From the NCBI RefSeq assembly GCF_002968295.1, contig NZ_CP134399.1, forward strand, positions 5,208,001 to 5,272,000: a stretch of DNA of 64,000 nt, written 5' to 3'. Positions 8,247 through 17,090 of this stretch are shown here, piece after piece. The stretch comes from Mycobacterium sp. ITM-2016-00317 (GTDB taxonomy: Bacteria; Actinomycetota; Actinomycetes; Mycobacteriales; Mycobacteriaceae). The notes beneath the pieces were generated by a model, which made no database searches, was not told the origin of the DNA, and was given only the letters and a program-made list of their open reading frames with translations. The translations under genes and the position numbers were made by a program. The first letter of the stretch is position 1; each line of letters opens with the position of its first letter.

Positions 8247-8300
8247 GAGAACCCCGGGTGAGGGCGCGGCCTGGTAGGCCTCACCTCATCCGGGGTTCTC
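8247..8300 (-). terminator. Hairpin downstream of fadA6 (second of two)
   Basis: An 11-base perfect outer stem (8247-8257 with 8290-8300) continues into an inner ggtgagg/cctcacc stem (8257-8263 with 8279-8285), with a small right-side bulge. It follows the hairpin at 8311-8336 in the direction of fadA6 transcription, so it may be a back-up terminator. A regulatory role for ectA is also possible. Confidence 0.5.
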
Positions 8301-8310
8301 TTGTCGGTTC

Positions 8311-8336
8311 ACGCCGGCAGGCTTCGCTGCCGGCGT
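8311..8336 (-). terminator. Terminator hairpin directly after fadA6
   Basis: Perfect 10-base arms (8311-8320 and 8327-8336) surround a 6-base loop and start 10 bp past the fadA6 stop. The stem is GC-rich and has no T-tract, as is common in mycobacteria. Confidence 0.6.
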
Positions 8337-8346
8337 CGCCGCCGTG

Positions 8347-9495
8347 CTAGAGCCGTTCGATGATCGTGACGTTGGCGGTGCCGCCGCCCTCACACATCGT
8401 CTGCAGGCCGTAGCGGCCGCCGGTGCGCTCCAGGGTGTTCAGCATCGTCGCGAAAAGCTTTGCGCCCGTTGCGCCCAGCGGATGTCCGAGCGCGATCGCC
8501 CCGCCGTTGGGATTGACCTTCTCCGGATCCGCCTTGGTCTCCTTGAGCCACGCCTGTACGACCGGCGCGAAGGCCTCGTTGATCTCGACGGTGTCGATGT
8601 CGTCGATCGTCAGACCGGCCTTGTCCAGCGCGTAGCGGGTGGCCGGGATCGGTCCGGTCAGCATGAACACCGGGTCGGCACCGCGCGCACTGATGTGGTG
8701 GATGCGGGCACGCGGTTTCAGATTGTGGGTCTTCACCGCGCTTTCCGACGCCAACAGCACCGCGCTGGCGCCGTCGGAGATCTGGCTGGCCATCGCAGCG
8801 GTCAACCGACCGCCGTCCACCAAGGTCTTCAGTCCGGCCATCTTCTCCAGTGAGGTGTCCCGCGGGCCCTCGTCGATCGCAAAGCCGTCCACCTCGATGA
8901 TCTCGTTCTCGAAGTGGCCCGCCCGGATCGCGGCCTGGGCGCGCTGATGGCTGGTCAGCGCGAACTGCTCCATGTCCTCGCGCGAGATGTCCCACTTCTC
9001 GGCGATGAGTTCGGCGCCGCGGAACTGCGAGATCTCCTGGTCGCCGTAGCGGTGCAGCCAGCTCTTGGATTCGTTTGTCGGGGAGGTGAATCCGAACTGC
9101 TCTGCGACGGTCATCGCGGAACTGATCGGGATCTGGCTCATGTTCTGCATACCGCCGGCGACGATCAGGTCGGCGGTACCGGACATGATCGCCTGGGCGC
9201 CGAACGAGATCGCCTGCTGGCTGGAACCGCACTGCCGGTCGACGGTCACGCCGGGCACCTCTTCGGGGTAACCGGCGGCCAGCCAGGACAGCCGCGCGAT
9301 GTTGCCTGCCTGCGGGCCGATCGCGTCGACGCAGCCGGCGATGACGTCGTCCACCGCGCCGGGGTCCACGTCGTTGCGCGCGAACAGGCCGCGCCAGCCC
9401 GCCGCCCCGAGATCGACCGGGTGCACACCGGCCAGCGACCCGTTGCGCTTGCCGATCGCGGTGCGTACAGCGTCGATGACATACGCCTCAGCCAT
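8347..9495 (-). CDS. fadA6: FadA6, steroid-degradation thiolase
   Basis: The 382-residue thiolase has the acylated cysteine in VDRQCGSS (Cys89), the GGAIALGHPLGATG histidine motif and the C-terminal MCEGGG cysteine. By family and position (directly after kstR2, as Rv3556c/Rv3557c) it is FadA6, which cleaves a beta-ketoacyl-CoA formed after the last steroid ring is opened. Its ATG overlaps the end of kstR2 by 8 bp, so the two are co-translated. Two hairpins follow it. KstR2 control is expected through the palindrome at 10118. Confidence 0.9.
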   Translation of the reverse strand: MAEAYVIDAVRTAIGKRNGSLAGVHPVDLGAAGWRGLFARNDVDPGAVDDVIAGCVDAIGPQAGNIARLSWLAAGYPEEVPGVTVDRQCGSSQQAISFGAQAIMSGTADLIVAGGMQNMSQIPISSAMTVAEQFGFTSPTNESKSWLHRYGDQEISQFRGAELIAEKWDISREDMEQFALTSHQRAQAAIRAGHFENEIIEVDGFAIDEGPRDTSLEKMAGLKTLVDGGRLTAAMASQISDGASAVLLASESAVKTHNLKPRARIHHISARGADPVFMLTGPIPATRYALDKAGLTIDDIDTVEINEAFAPVVQAWLKETKADPEKVNPNGGAIALGHPLGATGAKLFATMLNTLERTGGRYGLQTMCEGGGTANVTIIERL

Positions 9496-10102
9496 TGCTG
9501 CTCTCCTTGCTTGTTGACTCGGCGGTTATCCCGCCGAGGACGATCGAAAGGTACTGCTGTCCGACCTCTTCCGCGGTCAACGGGCCTCCGGGTTGATACC
9601 AGCGGACCGAAACCCAGGTGGTGTCGCGGATGAACCGGTACACCAGGTCGACGTCGACGTCGGGCCGGAAGTAGCCCTCGGCGATGCCCTGGGTGAGCAC
9701 GTCCACCCACATCTTGCGCTGTTCTCTGTTGCGCTCCTCGACGTAGCCGAACCGCTCCTGCGACGACAGTCGTTTGGCCTCGTCCTGGTAGATGACGACC
9801 TCGGCGTGGCGCGTCGCGATGGCCTCGAACGAAGTCATGAACAGACCCTTGAGGCGTTCCATCGGGTTGGCCTCGGTCTCGAGGATCCGGCGGTACCGGT
9901 CGAAGAGCCAGTCCAGGAAGCCGCGCAGCACCTCGTCGACCATCTCCTCTTTCGACGAGAAGTGGTGGTAGAGGCTTCCCGACAGGATTCCGGCCGAGTC
10001 GGCGATGTCGCGCACCGTGGTGGCGCGCAGCCCACGCTCGGCGAACATCGTCGCGGCGAGCGCCAAAAGCTCGTCGCGGCGGCTGGGCAGCGCCTTATCC
10101 AC
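9488..10102 (-). CDS. kstR2: KstR2, TetR-family repressor of steroid ring C/D genes
   Basis: The 204-residue TetR protein has its helix-turn-helix at about residues 25-50 (TTVRDIADSAGILSGSLYHHFSSKEEM) near the N-terminus. It is recognised as KstR2 (Rv3557c) from sequence character, from the coupled fadA6, and from a KstR2-consensus palindrome 15 bp upstream of its GTG start. KstR2 represses its own operon, ipdABC, and the fadE30/fadD3 promoters, and responds to a CoA thioester of the C/D-ring intermediate HIP. Autoregulation is expected. Confidence 0.92.
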   Translation of the reverse strand: MDKALPSRRDELLALAATMFAERGLRATTVRDIADSAGILSGSLYHHFSSKEEMVDEVLRGFLDWLFDRYRRILETEANPMERLKGLFMTSFEAIATRHAEVVIYQDEAKRLSSQERFGYVEERNREQRKMWVDVLTQGIAEGYFRPDVDVDLVYRFIRDTTWVSVRWYQPGGPLTAEEVGQQYLSIVLGGITAESTSKESSNG

Positions 10103-10117
10103 TCACCCAGAGTAGCA

Positions 10118-10131
10118 ACCAAGCGCTTGCT
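10118..10131. promoter_or_regulatory. KstR2 operator upstream of kstR2-fadA6
   Basis: The 14-mer ACCAAGCGCTTGCT fits the published KstR2 consensus AnCAAGnnCTTGnT at every fixed position. It overlaps the stop codon (10130-10132) of the BcsB-like gene lying upstream on the same strand. Confidence 0.9.
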
Positions 10132-12103
10132 AGGTAAGTCGAGTCCTGCTCCGACGGCGCCTGATCAACCACACGATTCCTGCGGTCAGTCCGATCGCGG
10201 CCGCCGCGGCAGCCGCGATGCTGATCGCGCCCGGTGGGAGCGACGACGCCTCGACCGCGGACGGTTCGGCGACATCGGCCCCGCCTGCCTGGTCGAAGAT
10301 CGTCAGATTGGTCGGCACCCCCTCCTCGCCGGCTGCCAACACATCACCGGTGAGCGCTGCCCACTCGCCGTCCAACCCGGCGAGGTAGCCGAACAGCGGA
10401 TCCACCAGCGACCAGGCACCCGTCGTGGTCACCAGCACCACGGAACGATTCCGGGAACGATCGGCGAAAGCCTGGACCGACCCGAGACCGGAACCGACAC
10501 TAGCGCGCAACTCGGATGGAAGGCCCACGTTCAAGGTGCCTCCGTCGCCGCTCACCGGCGGCCGCAGCGACGTCTCTTTCAGTGCCGACGAATTGGCGAC
10601 GATCAATGCCGCGGAATCAGCATCCGCGGCGGTCTTGAGATCGACTACTTCCGGAGTCAACTGCCTGCTACTGAGACGCGCGACAGCGGCGACCACGTCT
10701 GCGGCGTAGCCGAGCTGGTTCGGGCCGCTCCCGTCGAATGCGACCAGAAAACTCGGGCCGAACTCGGCGGGGATGGAGCTGAAGCCGCCGGGCGGAGGAC
10801 CACCGCGGTGGACGGTGAGGGACGAGCGAGGATCGATCTGGAATGTGATCGGGGCCGTCAGGGGCCCACACGCCTGCCGCGGGCTGTAGGTGAGCGCGAA
10901 GTCGAGGCTGACGAACTGGCCGATCGCGCGATCCCGCAGCACGAAGGTTGCGTCCAGCCGGCCTGCGTTGTCGAGCACACCGGTGTAGACGACGTTCCCG
11001 TCCGAGGAACGGATGACCACGGCCGCTGCATCCCCGTCAGGTACCGGTGTGTAATGAGCGAGCAGATGCACCTGCACGCTGTCGACACGACCGCTTCCTA
11101 GAGCCGAGCGTCCGACTCCCACCCGCAGACCGCTGGATCGGAGCACCTCGGTCCTGCCGTTCAGGTCCAACTGACCGAACGTCAGCACATCACCACTCGG
11201 GGCCTCACCGGATCCCGCCTGCTCGACGCGCGCGACGGGCGCCTGCGCCAGCGTCTGCAAGTCGTTGGCGAGCAACGACACCTGGGTGGAGAGGTCGCCG
11301 CCGGTGCCCGACACGCGGAGGTACGCAGCCGCGTTCCCGGCGTTCTCGACACGCAGACCGGCGGTGCCGCCCTTTTCGACGACGACCGTGCGGGTCAACG
11401 CACCAGCGCGCGGCGGTGTTGCGCCTCTCTGCTGATTGACCACGGTGACATCCAGCAGCTGAGGGTCGTACAGCCGCGTGAGCGTGGACACCAACCTCAG
11501 CACCGACTGCTGTTCAGCCGAGTCCGCGTCCTTCGGCGCGTAGATCGACACCCGCTCAAGCACCGGCGGGAAAAAGTTCGCGATCGTCGTCACGGGCGGT
11601 TCTGTTCCGGTGAACACCGTCGACAGGTCCGTGAGGGCCAACTGTTGGAGCGGGCCGCAGAACCGATCGACGCCGTCGAGGGCACGAACGGTCAACGACA
11701 ACTCGGCAGACGACGCTCGAACTCGGGCCGCCGAGATGTCGACATCCATCGGTATCGCAGCCTGCGCGGAGCCTGCAGGCGGCAGATCGACAGTGCCGAG
11801 CAGCTTTCCGTCGGCGTCGTCGATCTCCAGGTACCCGGCAGTGATGTTCATCGGGGCGTTGATGGTGCCGCGCAGTCGCGTCACACTGAGCCCGGTCGGC
11901 ACCGGCACAGTGAACGTTCTCGTACTGTCCGGGCCGAGCACCACCTCCCGCTCCATACCGAGTGCAGGCCAGCGCAACGTCACCGCCGACGCGACCTGGG
12001 AATCTCCGGCGTCGGGTTGGGCATGCACCGGAGCGGCGAACAAAGCAGGTAGAAACAGCAGCATCACGGAGGCCAGCACCCGCAACGCCCGGATGCGGCT
12101 CAC
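10130..12103 (-). CDS. BcsB-like secreted/membrane-anchored polysaccharide protein
   Basis: The 657-residue product starts with a signal peptide (RIRALRVLASVMLLFLPALF...AQ). A large extracytoplasmic part follows, and a single C-terminal membrane helix (about 20 residues, before a basic RRRRSRTR tail) anchors it. Two-part beta-rich domains and the CGPL...PITFQIDPRSSLTV segment resemble BcsB, the periplasmic partner of cellulose synthase; the resemblance is moderate. No BcsA-like synthase is in the window. The GTG at 12103 just before the signal peptide is preferred, since the frame is open for 71 more codons with no obvious start. It is divergent from the polysaccharide genes and ends 27 bp before kstR2. 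Confidence 0.6.
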   Translation of the reverse strand: MSRIRALRVLASVMLLFLPALFAAPVHAQPDAGDSQVASAVTLRWPALGMEREVVLGPDSTRTFTVPVPTGLSVTRLRGTINAPMNITAGYLEIDDADGKLLGTVDLPPAGSAQAAIPMDVDISAARVRASSAELSLTVRALDGVDRFCGPLQQLALTDLSTVFTGTEPPVTTIANFFPPVLERVSIYAPKDADSAEQQSVLRLVSTLTRLYDPQLLDVTVVNQQRGATPPRAGALTRTVVVEKGGTAGLRVENAGNAAAYLRVSGTGGDLSTQVSLLANDLQTLAQAPVARVEQAGSGEAPSGDVLTFGQLDLNGRTEVLRSSGLRVGVGRSALGSGRVDSVQVHLLAHYTPVPDGDAAAVVIRSSDGNVVYTGVLDNAGRLDATFVLRDRAIGQFVSLDFALTYSPRQACGPLTAPITFQIDPRSSLTVHRGGPPPGGFSSIPAEFGPSFLVAFDGSGPNQLGYAADVVAAVARLSSRQLTPEVVDLKTAADADSAALIVANSSALKETSLRPPVSGDGGTLNVGLPSELRASVGSGLGSVQAFADRSRNRSVVLVTTTGAWSLVDPLFGYLAGLDGEWAALTGDVLAAGEEGVPTNLTIFDQAGGADVAEPSAVEASSLPPGAISIAAAAAAAIGLTAGIVWLIRRRRSRTRLT

Positions 12104-12622
12104 CGCCGCTGCCCGGTACCGCTGAGATCCGGTCGCGGTAACCCCGCGGTAGTCCGGATTTGACGACAAGACTGAACTGACCGGGTCACCTGTTCCACTT
12201 TCGGGGTGCACGAGCTTCGTAATCCCAACAGGGGTCGGACTATACCGCCGGACACCGCAAGCGACCGCATTATCGGTAACGAAAGAATTGCGCCGTAAAT
12301 CACGTTTTTTCCACACTAACTACGCTTTGCTGGTCACACGCTAGTCCGTCACGAAGCGATCGGGGCCGTGGCCAGGCATTCTTAATACTCCCGCTAACGC
12401 CATTAGGCACTCAACCCACCGCTCGGCTGTGCACTCCCAGGCGATACCGATCGTTTTGAACGTCCTTGATTACGGCGGTGTTCCGACCGCGGCTCTAAAC
12501 ATCTCCACCCGTGACGACGTCGTCGCCTTCCTTGGCGGCGAGCTATTACCTGGGATAGCGTAGTGCGACTGTGCGCGCGAGCGGCAGGCATGAGAGAGAG
12601 CCTCAGCGGTGAAGGGTCGCAG
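12104..12622. other. Divergent promoter region of the polysaccharide island
   Basis: About 520 bp lie between the BcsB-like gene and the Wzz-kinase gene. Base composition is visibly more A+T-rich than the surrounding steroid genes (for example around 12290-12330 and 12380-12400). It should hold divergent promoters, but I cannot fix -35/-10 boxes or an operator with confidence. No RNA gene is recognisable. Confidence 0.5.
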
Positions 12623-14026
12623 TTGACTGTTCAGGATTTCGCGCGAATCTTACGCACCCGTTGGCGGATCATCTGCGCAACAACAGGTATCGCGATAATC
12701 GGCGCCTTCGCTTACTCGCTCTTCATGGCCCCCTCATACCAGGCATCGACCCGCTTGTTCGTCGCGACCGCGGCGGATGGAACCAATTCCGAGATTTATG
12801 ACGGTAGCCTCTTTGCTGAGCGTAGAGTGCTGTCTTATATCGAACTGTTGGCGGGCGATATTCTGGCGCAGCGCACGATAGACAAACTCGGCCTCGACAT
12901 GAGTGTCTCGGAACTGCAGGACCAGATCGAAGCAAGTGCGCCGACGGAGACCGTCGTCATCGACGTCGCGGTGTCCGACCGGTCGGCGGCGCGAGCACGC
13001 GACATCGCGAATGCACTGTCTGACGAGTTCGTCATCATGGCGGCAGAACTGGAAACGCCGACGCTGGGCGCGCAACCGAATGCGCGCGTAATCGTGCAGC
13101 AGCGCGCGGACATCCCCGACAGTTCGACGGCACCGAATACCGCTCGGACGATGGCCGTCACCGCGCTACTCGGCGCGATAATCGGCATCATCATCGCGCT
13201 TGTCCGGGGACGAAGTGACCACTCGGTGAGAAGCCCCAGCACCCTCGAGGAAGCAGCCGGCGTCGGGCTCCTTGTCGAGATCCCGTTCGAGGCGAAGTTA
13301 CGGGAGAATCCGCTCATTTCATTTCAATCCGACTCTTCCCCGTCCGCCGAGGCTTTCCGCGAGCTGCGTGTGAATCTCAAGTTCCTCGAGGTCGCCGAAG
13401 GGTCGCGAGTGCTCACGGTGACCAGCGCGATGCCCGAAGAAGGGCGGACCTCTACGGCGATCAACCTCGCCCTCTCACTGGCCGAATCCGGCCACAACGT
13501 GATCGTCGTAGACGGTGACATGCGCCGCCCGAGGGTCGCGCGCTATCTGGACCTGTCCGGGAAGAACGGCCTGAGCAATGTGCTCCGTGGCGAGGTTGCC
13601 GTGCGTGATGCGCTACAACAAACCTCGTCGACTCGGCTGACGGCGCTCACATCGGGCCCGATCCCCCCCAGCCCCACCGAACTCCTCGAATCCCCGGCTA
13701 CTACAGATGTCCTGAACGAATTGAGCGCACAGTTCGACTACGTCGTCGTCGATACGCCGTCGCTTCTGAAACCGGACGGCGCAATCCTCGCGGCAGCGTC
13801 TCAAGGCGTGCTGATGCTCGCCCGGTTCGGCACGACCCGACGCGGAGATCTTGTTCGAGGCTGCAGCTCGCTCAACCGGGCAGGCGCACCACTCGTCGGC
13901 ACCGTTCTGACGATGACACCGGCGAAGCGGTCCAGGGGCAGGGCCTATTACAGCAGCTCTGAGGATTCGCAGCCCCTCCCGCAGGTCCCGACGGAACACG
14001 GGCCACGCCGGTCGCGCGGAAACTGA
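12623..14026 (+). CDS. Wzz/BY-kinase: polysaccharide chain-length and tyrosine autokinase fusion
   Basis: The 467-residue protein has a Wzz-type N-terminal half with two membrane helices (about residues 15-35 and 175-195) flanking an extracytoplasmic loop. A cytoplasmic P-loop domain of the CpsD/BY-kinase type follows. Walker A reads SAMPEEGRTSTA, with arginine where the catalytic lysine is expected; Walker A' VDGDMRRP and Walker B YVVVDTPS look normal. The C-terminus has only two adjacent tyrosines (AYYSSSE) instead of a long cluster. TTG at 12623 is preferred because GAAGGG lies 6 bases upstream and Wzz proteins begin with (M)TVQDF; ATG 12590 is the alternative. Its likely job is control of polymer length and export with the Wzy-like neighbour. 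Confidence 0.82.
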   Translation: MTVQDFARILRTRWRIICATTGIAIIGAFAYSLFMAPSYQASTRLFVATAADGTNSEIYDGSLFAERRVLSYIELLAGDILAQRTIDKLGLDMSVSELQDQIEASAPTETVVIDVAVSDRSAARARDIANALSDEFVIMAAELETPTLGAQPNARVIVQQRADIPDSSTAPNTARTMAVTALLGAIIGIIIALVRGRSDHSVRSPSTLEEAAGVGLLVEIPFEAKLRENPLISFQSDSSPSAEAFRELRVNLKFLEVAEGSRVLTVTSAMPEEGRTSTAINLALSLAESGHNVIVVDGDMRRPRVARYLDLSGKNGLSNVLRGEVAVRDALQQTSSTRLTALTSGPIPPSPTELLESPATTDVLNELSAQFDYVVVDTPSLLKPDGAILAAASQGVLMLARFGTTRRGDLVRGCSSLNRAGAPLVGTVLTMTPAKRSRGRAYYSSSEDSQPLPQVPTEHGPRRSRGN

Positions 14027-14041
14027 CCGGACAGCACATCG

Positions 14042-15493
14042 ATGGGCGGGGACGAAGGCACGCGGGGTTCTGTATCTTCCTATGTGGCCGCACCGCCCGT
14101 GTATCTGAGGGAGCGCACCCGCTTCCTCGATTCTCCCCCAACGGATTCGAGAATCCGCCGACGGGCATTCGTCCTGCTGCTGGTGACCGCGCTCGGCCTC
14201 GTCGTGATCCCTGAGGCCATCAATTACCTGATCGTCAAGCACACACCCGATCTGGCCATCAGCGAAGCCTTGGTTTCGGCTGAGACTCCCGTCGCGGGCC
14301 TGGCGCGATGGGTTGGGTCGGCCGCCCTGCTCGCCGTGAGCGCTTGGGGCGTGCTCATGCGCGGGCACCCGAACCGCGACATCACCTGGCTGCTCGTGTT
14401 CTTGCTTGCCTTGAACCTGCCCTACCTCGCTGGGCCGGACCGTCCGGGCCCGGCGGACCTGGTCAAGATCCTCCTCGCGAACATCGTTCTGCTGGCGATA
14501 TGGAACACCGGAGCGCGGGTGGCGGACCTGAAGTGGATTCCGGTCCTGATGTCATGCGTCGGCGCCTATTCGATAGTCGGCGGGCTGATCATTCCCGAAT
14601 ACATGATGTACAACATCGTCTCCAGAAAGTCGCTTGTCGCAGGCTGGGAGCTAGCCGGACCGTTCGGACAGAGCAACGCACTCGGCATGTACTGCGCTAT
14701 TTCGTTCTCGTTGATACCGCTCATCAAAAAGATCCAGTGGCGAGTGCTCTGCGCGTCGCTTCTATTGGCGACGATAATCCTGTCTGCGACCAGAACGGCG
14801 GTGGTCGCAGCCGCGGTAGTCATTCTGTGGTGGATATTCTGTCGAATCCGGCCGCTGATTTCGGTACGTCTGGCAGGTACTGCACTCGCGACTTCCGCCG
14901 TTGCAGCCGCCTTCGTCATTCCCTGGCTGGATTGGGGCTCGGACGCGTTCACCGAGCGTGCATTCATCTGGTCTGAGGCACTCGACCTTTGGCAGCAAGC
15001 CCCGATCGTCGGCTCCGGTTTCAATTGGTTCCTGGTTCATGGTCAGGCGCAGGCGCAGATCGTGGTCTGGGCCGTCGCCGGTACGGGTCACAACATCGTC
15101 GTCGACACGCTGGTGAAGTACGGAGTGGTGGGCCTGGCCACACTCATACCCGTTTGGCTAGGCGCGATTTGGGCGACTCGGGCCATGCGTGCCCCGAACG
15201 AACAAATCGCATGCTTCGGCTATCTCAGCGCCTTCTTCGTGATGGCCATCACCGAAGCAGTCTGGGATCTGTGGCCCAACGTGCAGCAGTTCCCCACCAG
15301 CGGCCTGATTTTCGCGACGATTCTGATGGCCCGAAATGGCGACCCCGCCAGACAGGAGTCTCCCGATGTTGAGAAACCGAAATCAACGATCGAGCACCCG
15401 CGTGCTGTATTCCGGCTTCCACTACCTGCACATCAATCCCGACTCGGGGTACGACAAGGTCGTTCCGGATACCGGCAACTACGTGAGCGGTGA
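14042..15493 (+). CDS. Wzy-like O-antigen polymerase/ligase
   Basis: The 483-residue protein is mostly hydrophobic, with about ten to twelve predicted membrane helices and a large extracytoplasmic loop. The pattern W...APIVGSGFNWF, followed by TGHNIVVDTLVKYGVVG, is typical of the Wzy_C O-antigen ligase/polymerase family. It probably joins repeat units or attaches the finished glycan outside the membrane. The last 40 residues are basic and unlike the family; they are read from DNA that also encodes the start of the next gene in another frame (128-bp overlap). A lost stop codon is a likely cause. Confidence 0.78.
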   Translation: MGGDEGTRGSVSSYVAAPPVYLRERTRFLDSPPTDSRIRRRAFVLLLVTALGLVVIPEAINYLIVKHTPDLAISEALVSAETPVAGLARWVGSAALLAVSAWGVLMRGHPNRDITWLLVFLLALNLPYLAGPDRPGPADLVKILLANIVLLAIWNTGARVADLKWIPVLMSCVGAYSIVGGLIIPEYMMYNIVSRKSLVAGWELAGPFGQSNALGMYCAISFSLIPLIKKIQWRVLCASLLLATIILSATRTAVVAAAVVILWWIFCRIRPLISVRLAGTALATSAVAAAFVIPWLDWGSDAFTERAFIWSEALDLWQQAPIVGSGFNWFLVHGQAQAQIVVWAVAGTGHNIVVDTLVKYGVVGLATLIPVWLGAIWATRAMRAPNEQIACFGYLSAFFVMAITEAVWDLWPNVQQFPTSGLIFATILMARNGDPARQESPDVEKPKSTIEHPRAVFRLPLPAHQSRLGVRQGRSGYRQLRER

Positions 15494-16418
15494 GCGACTC
15501 CCCTTCGCCAACCGCCTCGAGTCCACCAGACCGCGACACCTCAACTTCCTGTTGCTGGATCTGCTCACCCTTGTCCGCGGGCTGCGCCACGACACGGTGC
15601 ACTACTTCCACCCGGAAGCCACCGCCTACCTTTCACCATGGCTTCTCCGCTTGTTCGGCAAGCGCATCGTCTACACGGTGCATCTTGATGATTCTCAGTG
15701 GCTGGGCTCGGTACGCAGCACGCACCACCGCATCAAGCAGATATCGCTGCGCGCCGCCCATGTGATCGTTGTTCTCAGCAGCCAACAGCGCGACGTCTTC
15801 AGTCAGGCATTTCCGGACAAGAACGTGAGCTTCGTACCCCACGGATTTACGTTCGACGCCATTGCGGAGCCTCCGGTCGAGGTGTTCGAACGACGCACTT
15901 GCGAGCCGCGGCGGCTCGTCATGGTCGGGGCCAACTACCGCGATATGGACATGCTGGAACAGGTTGTGGCCGAACGTGGCTCGCGTGAGGTCCAGATCGA
16001 ACTCGTGGGCATGGACGAGGCGACTAAGCTCCGGTTTGCACAACAGGACGGCGTGGTGTGCCACCCACGCCTGGACGCCGCGAGCTATCACAAGCTGTTG
16101 TGGGAATCGTTCGCGCTGCTGCTGCCGCTCACGTTCGCGACGGCCAACAACGCTCTGCTCGAAGCGTACAACTGTTATCTGCCTGCACTGTTGAGCCGCA
16201 TCGACGGCGTCACGGACTACGTCGCCGACGGTGACCGCTCGTTGTTCTCCTCACCACAGGAATTCTGGTCGAAGTATGACGCTCTGACGACACTCAGCCC
16301 GCAGGAACTGCGCGATTACTGCACTACGCTGCACACGGTAGCGAGCGATCGGTATTCCTGGCCGAAAGTCAGGCTCGAACTTTCGAAACTCTACGCACAT
16401 GGCGACTCTACGCCTTAG
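15366..16418 (+). CDS. Glycosyltransferase (GT-B-like, group 1 type)
   Basis: The 350-residue protein begins with RVLYSGFHYLHINPDSGYDK and has an Rossmann-like two-domain layout. The C-terminal half holds a donor-binding-like LLWESFALLLPLTFATANNALLEAY segment, resembling the E-x7-E region of GT4 enzymes. It should transfer one sugar during repeat-unit assembly at the inner face of the membrane; donor and acceptor are unknown. ATG 15366 has AGGAG 7 bases upstream. It is the only glycosyltransferase of the island, so other transferases must be encoded elsewhere. Confidence 0.72.
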   Translation: MLRNRNQRSSTRVLYSGFHYLHINPDSGYDKVVPDTGNYVSGERLPFANRLESTRPRHLNFLLLDLLTLVRGLRHDTVHYFHPEATAYLSPWLLRLFGKRIVYTVHLDDSQWLGSVRSTHHRIKQISLRAAHVIVVLSSQQRDVFSQAFPDKNVSFVPHGFTFDAIAEPPVEVFERRTCEPRRLVMVGANYRDMDMLEQVVAERGSREVQIELVGMDEATKLRFAQQDGVVCHPRLDAASYHKLLWESFALLLPLTFATANNALLEAYNCYLPALLSRIDGVTDYVADGDRSLFSSPQEFWSKYDALTTLSPQELRDYCTTLHTVASDRYSWPKVRLELSKLYAHGDSTP

Positions 16419-16465
16419 CCTTAGCTAACGGGGTAATTGCTACTTAGTTCGGAGGGGGATCGAAC

Positions 16466-17044
16466 GTGAGGTCTGTAGAGGAAATCTTTTCAGATACGAT
16501 TTCAGTCAAATCAAGGATCCTCAACGACCCCGTTCTTCTTGAAACCGCTCGCGCAGTCGCGAATCACCTGATCTCGGGATACCGGGAAGGTGCCCGGGTC
16601 TTCATGTGCGGCAACGGCGGGAGTGCCGCAGATGCCCAGCATTTCGCCGCAGAGCTGACGGGTCACTTCATCTTCGACCGGCCACCACTCGGAGCCGAAG
16701 CGCTCCACGGTAATTCGTCCCACATGACGGCTGTGGCCAACGACTACGACTACGAGACAGTCTTCGCGCGTGCACTGGAAGGATCGGCGCGGCTCGGGGA
16801 CAACCTCGTCGCGATCAGCACGTCGGGAAATTCGGCCAACGTGCTGCGCGCCGCGTCGACCGCGAAGAGACTGGGCGTGAACGTTATTGCGATGACCGGA
16901 GAATCAGGCGGTCAGCTGGCAAACTTCGCTGATTTCCTGATCAGGGTGCCGTCCACTGATACCGGGCGCATCCAGGAATCCCACATAGTTTTCATTCACG
17001 CAATTTCCGAACATGTCGAGCACGCGTTGTTCGCACCGCGTTGA
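16466..17044 (+). CDS. gmhA: GmhA, sedoheptulose-7-phosphate isomerase
   Basis: The 192-residue SIS-domain protein carries the GmhA motif [19 protein letters not shown], the phosphate-binding STSGNSANV and the C-terminal [18 protein letters not shown] with metal-ligand histidines. It converts sedoheptulose 7-phosphate to D-glycero-D-manno-heptose 7-phosphate. The GTG start is supported by GGAGGGGG 8 bases upstream. It is followed by gmhB and hddA, the same order as M. tuberculosis Rv0113-Rv0115. Confidence 0.92.
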   Translation: MRSVEEIFSDTISVKSRILNDPVLLETARAVANHLISGYREGARVFMCGNGGSAADAQHFAAELTGHFIFDRPPLGAEALHGNSSHMTAVANDYDYETVFARALEGSARLGDNLVAISTSGNSANVLRAASTAKRLGVNVIAMTGESGGQLANFADFLIRVPSTDTGRIQESHIVFIHAISEHVEHALFAPR

Positions 17045-17090
17045 CGACGTTATGCCCGAATGTGCTGCTTGCCGGTTGGTGGTCGAACGA

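Larger units (their letters stand above)
7899..8346. other. Intergenic region upstream of ectA
   Basis: About 450 bp without a supported gene separate ectA from fadA6 (both minus strand). It should hold the ectoine promoter. I see a CRP-like palindrome at 8171-8186 and two successive hairpins (8247-8300, 8311-8336) that would end the fadA6 transcript. Short frames on the plus strand here lack homology-like features. Confidence 0.6.

Noticed and set aside
7883..8261. Short plus-strand frames upstream of ectA
   Set aside because: No ribosome-binding site or family features; the region is better explained as promoter plus terminators.
12104..12316. 71-codon N-terminal extension of the BcsB-like protein
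   Set aside because: It precedes a clear signal peptide and shows no conserved character, so I use the GTG at 12103.
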